A stretch of DNA of 7,087 bases. Origin: Actinomycetes bacterium. Lineage in GTDB: Bacteria; Actinomycetota; Coriobacteriia; WRKU01. The position numbers and the translations under genes are program-made. Positions 4,398-7,087 of the stretch are shown here, piece by piece. The notes under the pieces were generated by a model, which saw nothing but the letters and a program-made list of their open reading frames with translations, ran no database searches and was not told where the DNA came from. The stretch covers positions 1 through 7,087 of the forward strand of contig WQXV01000057.1 of assembly GCA_009781565.1 (NCBI GenBank), in the 5' to 3' direction. The stretch's first letter is position 1, and the number at the start of each line of letters is the position of its first letter.

Positions 4398-7087
4398 TTA
4401 GTGCAGCGGTGGCAATCCATGCGCGGCAAGACCCTCGACGACCTCCTCGACCGCCTTGGGACCCACACCGGGCAGATGAAGCAAGGTATCCTCATCTTTT
4501 CCTGCAAGGTCACCGACGGTACTGACACCAGCAGCCGCAAGCTTCTTGGCCCAGCGGATCGAGACGCCGATATCGGTCAGATTGCCGGCTTCGCGGGCCG
4601 CTGCAGCGATATCCTCGGTCACCGTGGGCATATCCGCGATCGCGTCAAAAGTGTTGACCGCTGCTTCAGGGGTCTCCTCGCTTATCTCGGGAACGCCCAA
4701 GAGCACCTCGTTCTCGTCCATCCCGATGATCGCTGAGGTACCCAGCATCTCATCGGGGTCGAACGCGACGCCGAGGTATTTGGAGACATCGATCTCGTCA
4801 TCGTCCCAGGTATAGGGAAACGGCGCTTCGTCCGTCGCGATCAGGCTACCCATGATCTCCTCGACATCCCAATCCTCATCCTCAGGCATGAGCGATTCGA
4901 TCTCAAGCAGGTCTTGGCGCAGCGCATCAGGAGCGACCTCGAGGTCGGTCTCGTCCCCGATCTTGGTACCCTTGTAGGAAAGCCCAACGTTGCGATACTG
5001 CTTCATACCGGTACCGGCAGGGATCAGCTTACCCAAGATGACGTTCTCTTTGAGTCCGACCAGCGCATCCTCGCGATTCTCGATCGCAGCTTGTGAAAGC
5101 ACCGTGGTGGTCCACATGAACGACGCGAGCGAGAGGAACGACTCGGATCCCAGAGAGCGCATGGAGGCACGCACGATCTGCAACGGTCCGATCAGGGTAT
5201 CGACCGCCTCTGCTGGTCTACCGCCTTCGGCGACCACACGATCGTTGACCTCGAGGAACTGGGTGCGGTCCACATAGGAGTCGACCAGGAAGAGCGTATC
5301 CCCACTTTCGATGACCTTGACCTTTGAGAGCATACGACTTGCGATGATCTCGAAATGCTTGTCGTTGAGCTCGACACCTTGACCGCGATAGACGCTTTGC
5401 AGCTCATGGATGATCCAACGAAGCATCTTCTCGCGCCCGACGATATCGAGCATGTCGGGACCGTAGGGACGGCCCTTGGTCAGGCTGTCTCCCGCCTCGA
5501 CGATATCGCCATCGGCAACATCGATGATATGCTCTGGTCCCAGTGGCTTGCTCGACCACTTCTTATTCTTGGCACCGGTGATCGTGATGACCGGCTTGTC
5601 GCCCTCGCTGCTTAGCGTGATCTTGCCGGCTTGAGGCGCGAGCACCGCAAAGACACGATTGGCCTTAGGTGACTCGAGGATCTCGTTGACCAGCGGCAGA
5701 CCTTGGGTGATGTCAGTGCCGGCCACACCTCCCGTATGGAAGGTCCTCATGGTCAGCTGGGTTCCCGGCTCACCGATCGACTGGGCTGCGATGACTCCGA
5801 CCGCGGTGCCGACGTCGACGGGCTTGCCGTTGGACAGGTCATAGCCGTAGCACTTCTGACAGATACCGCGGCCTTCCAGGCAGGTCAGCGCAGTACGGAC
5901 GTTGATGTGGGTCAGTCCAGCCTTCTCGAAGTCGGCGAGCTGCTCGAGGTCGGTGATGTATTCTCCAGCCTCCAGCAAGACGTTGCCCTTCTTGTCGACG
6001 ACGTCACTGGCGACCACGCGACCGATCAGGTTGCGGTCCAGCTCGTCATTGTGACGTGCGCGCAGTGCGGTCATGACTCCTTCGTGAGTCCCGCAATCCT
6101 CAACACGCACGATCGCGTCGTGGACGAAATCAAGGAAACGACGGGTGGTGTATCCACCGGTCTCAGTACCCAATGCGGTATCGGCCAGACCCTTGCGCGC
6201 GCCATGGGTCGAGATGAAGTATTCGAGCACGGTCAAGCCTTCACGGAAGTTCGACTTCACCGGCTGGTCGATGACATCACCCTTCGGTGACTGCATCAAT
6301 CCGCGCATTCCGCCCAGTTGACGGAACTGCTTGAGGTTTCCACGCGCACCACTGTCGGCCATCTGATAGATCGGATTCTGCTCATCGAAACTGTCGACCA
6401 TGGCTTGCCCGACCTCATCGGTCGCACGGTTCCACACGTCGATGATGAGCTTATGGCGCTCGTCGCTGTCCATCGTACCCATGTCGTAGGCATCCTCGAT
6501 CGCGCGCGCCTCTTTCTCGTAGCGTTCCAAGATCTCCTCTTTGTCGACCGGGGTCGTCGCGTCATAGAGCGAGACGGTGATACCCGCGATCGTGACATAG
6601 TGGAAACCGAGACGCTTGATCTCATCGAGTATGATGCCCATCTCAGTCGTCGAATACATATCGGCGAGGTCTTCGACGATATCGGCGATCTTGTTCTTGT
6701 TGAGCGTGTAGTTGATATAGGGAAAATCGATCGGGATCGAGTGGTTGAAGATGATGCGCCCCACCGTCGTGGTAAAGCGGGTCCCAGCCTCGATGGTGCG
6801 GCTCGTCTTGTCGGTGGCACTATCGCGCAGCGCGATGGTCTCGGTCGCGCGCACCTCGATGGGCGTTTGCAGCGATACCAGACCGGCATCATGTGCCAGG
6901 AGTGCCTCGTCCTCGTTCATGAAGACGAGCGTCTGTCCGTCCTCTTCACTCTCGCGCAGCGAGGTGAGGAAGTAAAGTCCGAGAACCATGTCCTGGGACG
7001 GAGTAGCCAGCGCTTTGCCGTTTGCCGGGCTCTTGATGTTGTTGGTGGAAAGCATCAGTACACGTGACTCGGCTTGTGCCTCGGCAG
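4398..7087 (-). CDS. rpoC: RNA polymerase subunit beta' (3' part; gene begins beyond the right edge)
   Basis: 895 codons are present, entering at AEAQAESRVLMLSTNNIKSPANG, the usual region just before the secondary-channel half of beta'. Numbering from the Met at 7055: F-loop and link MADSGARGNLKQFRQLGGM (232-250); bridge helix (about 285-311); zinc site Cys321, Cys392, Cys399, Cys402; trigger-loop helix IGEPGTQLTMRTFHTGG (427-443); GLPLVNEILESP (452-463); QGVELNDKHFEII (559-571); and GLKENVILGKLIPAGTG (667-683), which ends the conserved core. The enzyme is the largest catalytic subunit of RNA polymerase. Oddities: bridge-helix residues read LGTETGGYTTRRF where LKTANSGYLTRRL is usual; the SFQETTRVL motif reads SFMWTTTVL; and about 200 residues follow IPAGTG, against roughly 30-60 in E. 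coli, Bacillus or mycobacteria. That tail is acidic, then ends in a helix-hairpin-helix domain. The Met at 7055 is internal, since homology continues upstream. rpoB is expected further right. Confidence 0.99.
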   Translation of the reverse strand, partial: AEAQAESRVLMLSTNNIKSPANGKALATPSQDMVLGLYFLTSLRESEEDGQTLVFMNEDEALLAHDAGLVSLQTPIEVRATETIALRDSATDKTSRTIEAGTRFTTTVGRIIFNHSIPIDFPYINYTLNKNKIADIVEDLADMYSTTEMGIILDEIKRLGFHYVTIAGITVSLYDATTPVDKEEILERYEKEARAIEDAYDMGTMDSDERHKLIIDVWNRATDEVGQAMVDSFDEQNPIYQMADSGARGNLKQFRQLGGMRGLMQSPKGDVIDQPVKSNFREGLTVLEYFISTHGARKGLADTALGTETGGYTTRRFLDFVHDAIVRVEDCGTHEGVMTALRARHNDELDRNLIGRVVASDVVDKKGNVLLEAGEYITDLEQLADFEKAGLTHINVRTALTCLEGRGICQKCYGYDLSNGKPVDVGTAVGVIAAQSIGEPGTQLTMRTFHTGGVAGTDITQGLPLVNEILESPKANRVFAVLAPQAGKITLSSEGDKPVITITGAKNKKWSSKPLGPEHIIDVADGDIVEAGDSLTKGRPYGPDMLDIVGREKMLRWIIHELQSVYRGQGVELNDKHFEIIASRMLSKVKVIESGDTLFLVDSYVDRTQFLEVNDRVVAEGGRPAEAVDTLIGPLQIVRASMRSLGSESFLSLASFMWTTTVLSQAAIENREDALVGLKENVILGKLIPAGTGMKQYRNVGLSYKGTKIGDETDLEVAPDALRQDLLEIESLMPEDEDWDVEEIMGSLIATDEAPFPYTWDDDEIDVSKYLGVAFDPDEMLGTSAIIGMDENEVLLGVPEISEETPEAAVNTFDAIADMPTVTEDIAAAAREAGNLTDIGVSIRWAKKLAAAGVSTVGDLAGKDEDTLLHLPGVGPKAVEEVVEGLAAHGLPPLH
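4401..4583 (-). other. C-terminal alpha-CTD-like helix-hairpin-helix domain of RpoC
   Basis: The last 61 residues of beta' (825-885 from the Met at 7055) start NLTDIGVSIRWAKKLAAAGV and continue through STVGDLAGKDEDTLLHLPGV to GPKAVEEVVEGLAAHGL. Residue by residue this tracks the C-terminal domain of RNA polymerase alpha: LTDIGVSIRWAKKL with the alpha VDDLELTVRSANCL, STVGDL with HYIGDL, and LPGVGPKAVEEV with TPNLGKKSLTEI. Counterparts of alpha R265 (Arg834), G296 (Gly865) and K298 (Lys867) are kept; N268, N294 and S299 are not. LPGVGPKA is also a general DNA-binding hairpin motif, so a generic tandem HhH domain is the alternative. The alignment was made by eye against remembered sequences. Confidence 0.75.
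4584..4922 (-). other. Acidic linker in the RpoC C-terminal extension
   Basis: Residues 712-824 from the Met at 7055, between the conserved beta' core and the terminal HhH domain. I count 32 Asp/Glu against 3 Lys/Arg in 113 residues, with clusters such as MPEDEDWDVEE and TWDDDEID. Short hydrophobic patches (SKYLGVAFD, NEVLLGVPEI) are interspersed, so parts may fold or act as docking segments rather than being purely disordered. I know no matching family. Confidence 0.7.

Noticed and set aside
4221..4736. Plus-strand open frame starting inside the terminator
   Set aside because: It begins in the terminator loop, has no ribosome site and runs antisense into the conserved-frame end of rpoC.
5703..6290. 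Plus-strand open frame of 195 codons
   Set aside because: It is antisense to the trigger-loop and zinc regions of rpoC, with no recognisable motif; it is a shadow frame.
7053..7055. ATG at 7055 as the start of rpoC
   Set aside because: The upstream codons (AEAQAESRVL) match the conserved beta' sequence before this Met, so the gene is cut by the window edge.
6318..7067. Long plus-strand open frame (249 codons) opposite rpoC
   Set aside because: It is the complement of a fully conserved rpoC region. The peptide is rich in repetitive Asp/Arg/Val/Leu typical of antisense frames in GC-rich genes and shows no domain.
1..7087. CRISPR arrays, tRNAs, rRNAs, insertion sequences, phage or toxin genes
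   Set aside because: I looked for regularly spaced long repeats, cloverleaf-like segments, transposase motifs and terminal inverted repeats and saw none. The repeats present are short and confined to intergenic DNA.

Overview
The window (about 57% G+C by eye) looks chromosomal and bacterial. It contains the 3' two-thirds of rpoC, the RNA polymerase beta' subunit, which makes a housekeeping locus certain. My best guess is an anaerobic actinobacterium of the class Coriobacteriia (Atopobium/Olsenella/Collinsella type). The basis is the GC level, the style of the RpoC and DegV proteins and the gene content. This is inference, because no rRNA is present to settle it.

Layout, left to right. On the minus strand, a tightly packed run is transcribed leftward: a regulator with an XRE helix-turn-helix and a cupin sensor (3040-3621); a medium-chain-type AMP-forming acyl-CoA synthetase (1263-3023, 16 nt after it); a DegV/FakB-family fatty-acid-binding protein (289-1158, after a 104-nt gap); and the first 92 codons of a MinD/ParA-like P-loop ATPase (1-276, 12 nt after DegV). 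A 215-bp divergent intergenic region (3622-3836), rich in small inverted and direct repeats, separates the regulator from a plus-strand gene for a 116-residue alanine-rich, acidic, probably helical protein (3837-4187). That gene ends in a strong intrinsic terminator (4208-4238). Facing it from the right is rpoC (4398 to beyond 7087, minus strand), entered near the start of the 'SPANG' motif and complete to its C-terminus.

How the parts may work together. The regulator, synthetase and DegV protein form a plausible carboxylic/fatty-acid sensing, binding and activation module, with the regulator first in the transcript and probably autoregulating. The ATPase is co-transcribed with degV, but its role is unclear. 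The small alanine-rich gene and rpoC are convergent and may share the terminator region.

The most unusual observation is in rpoC. After the conserved beta' core ends (IPAGTG, about codon 683 of this fragment), the protein continues for about 200 residues. This tail holds a strongly acidic stretch (about 32 D/E against 3 K/R in 113 residues). It ends in a helix-hairpin-helix domain resembling the C-terminal DNA/activator-binding domain of the RNA polymerase alpha subunit, with counterparts of alpha R265, G296 and K298. Three normally near-invariant beta' motifs are also altered: the bridge helix, the GLPRVxELFEAR motif and the SFQETTRVL motif. The catalytic trigger-loop helix and the four zinc cysteines are intact.
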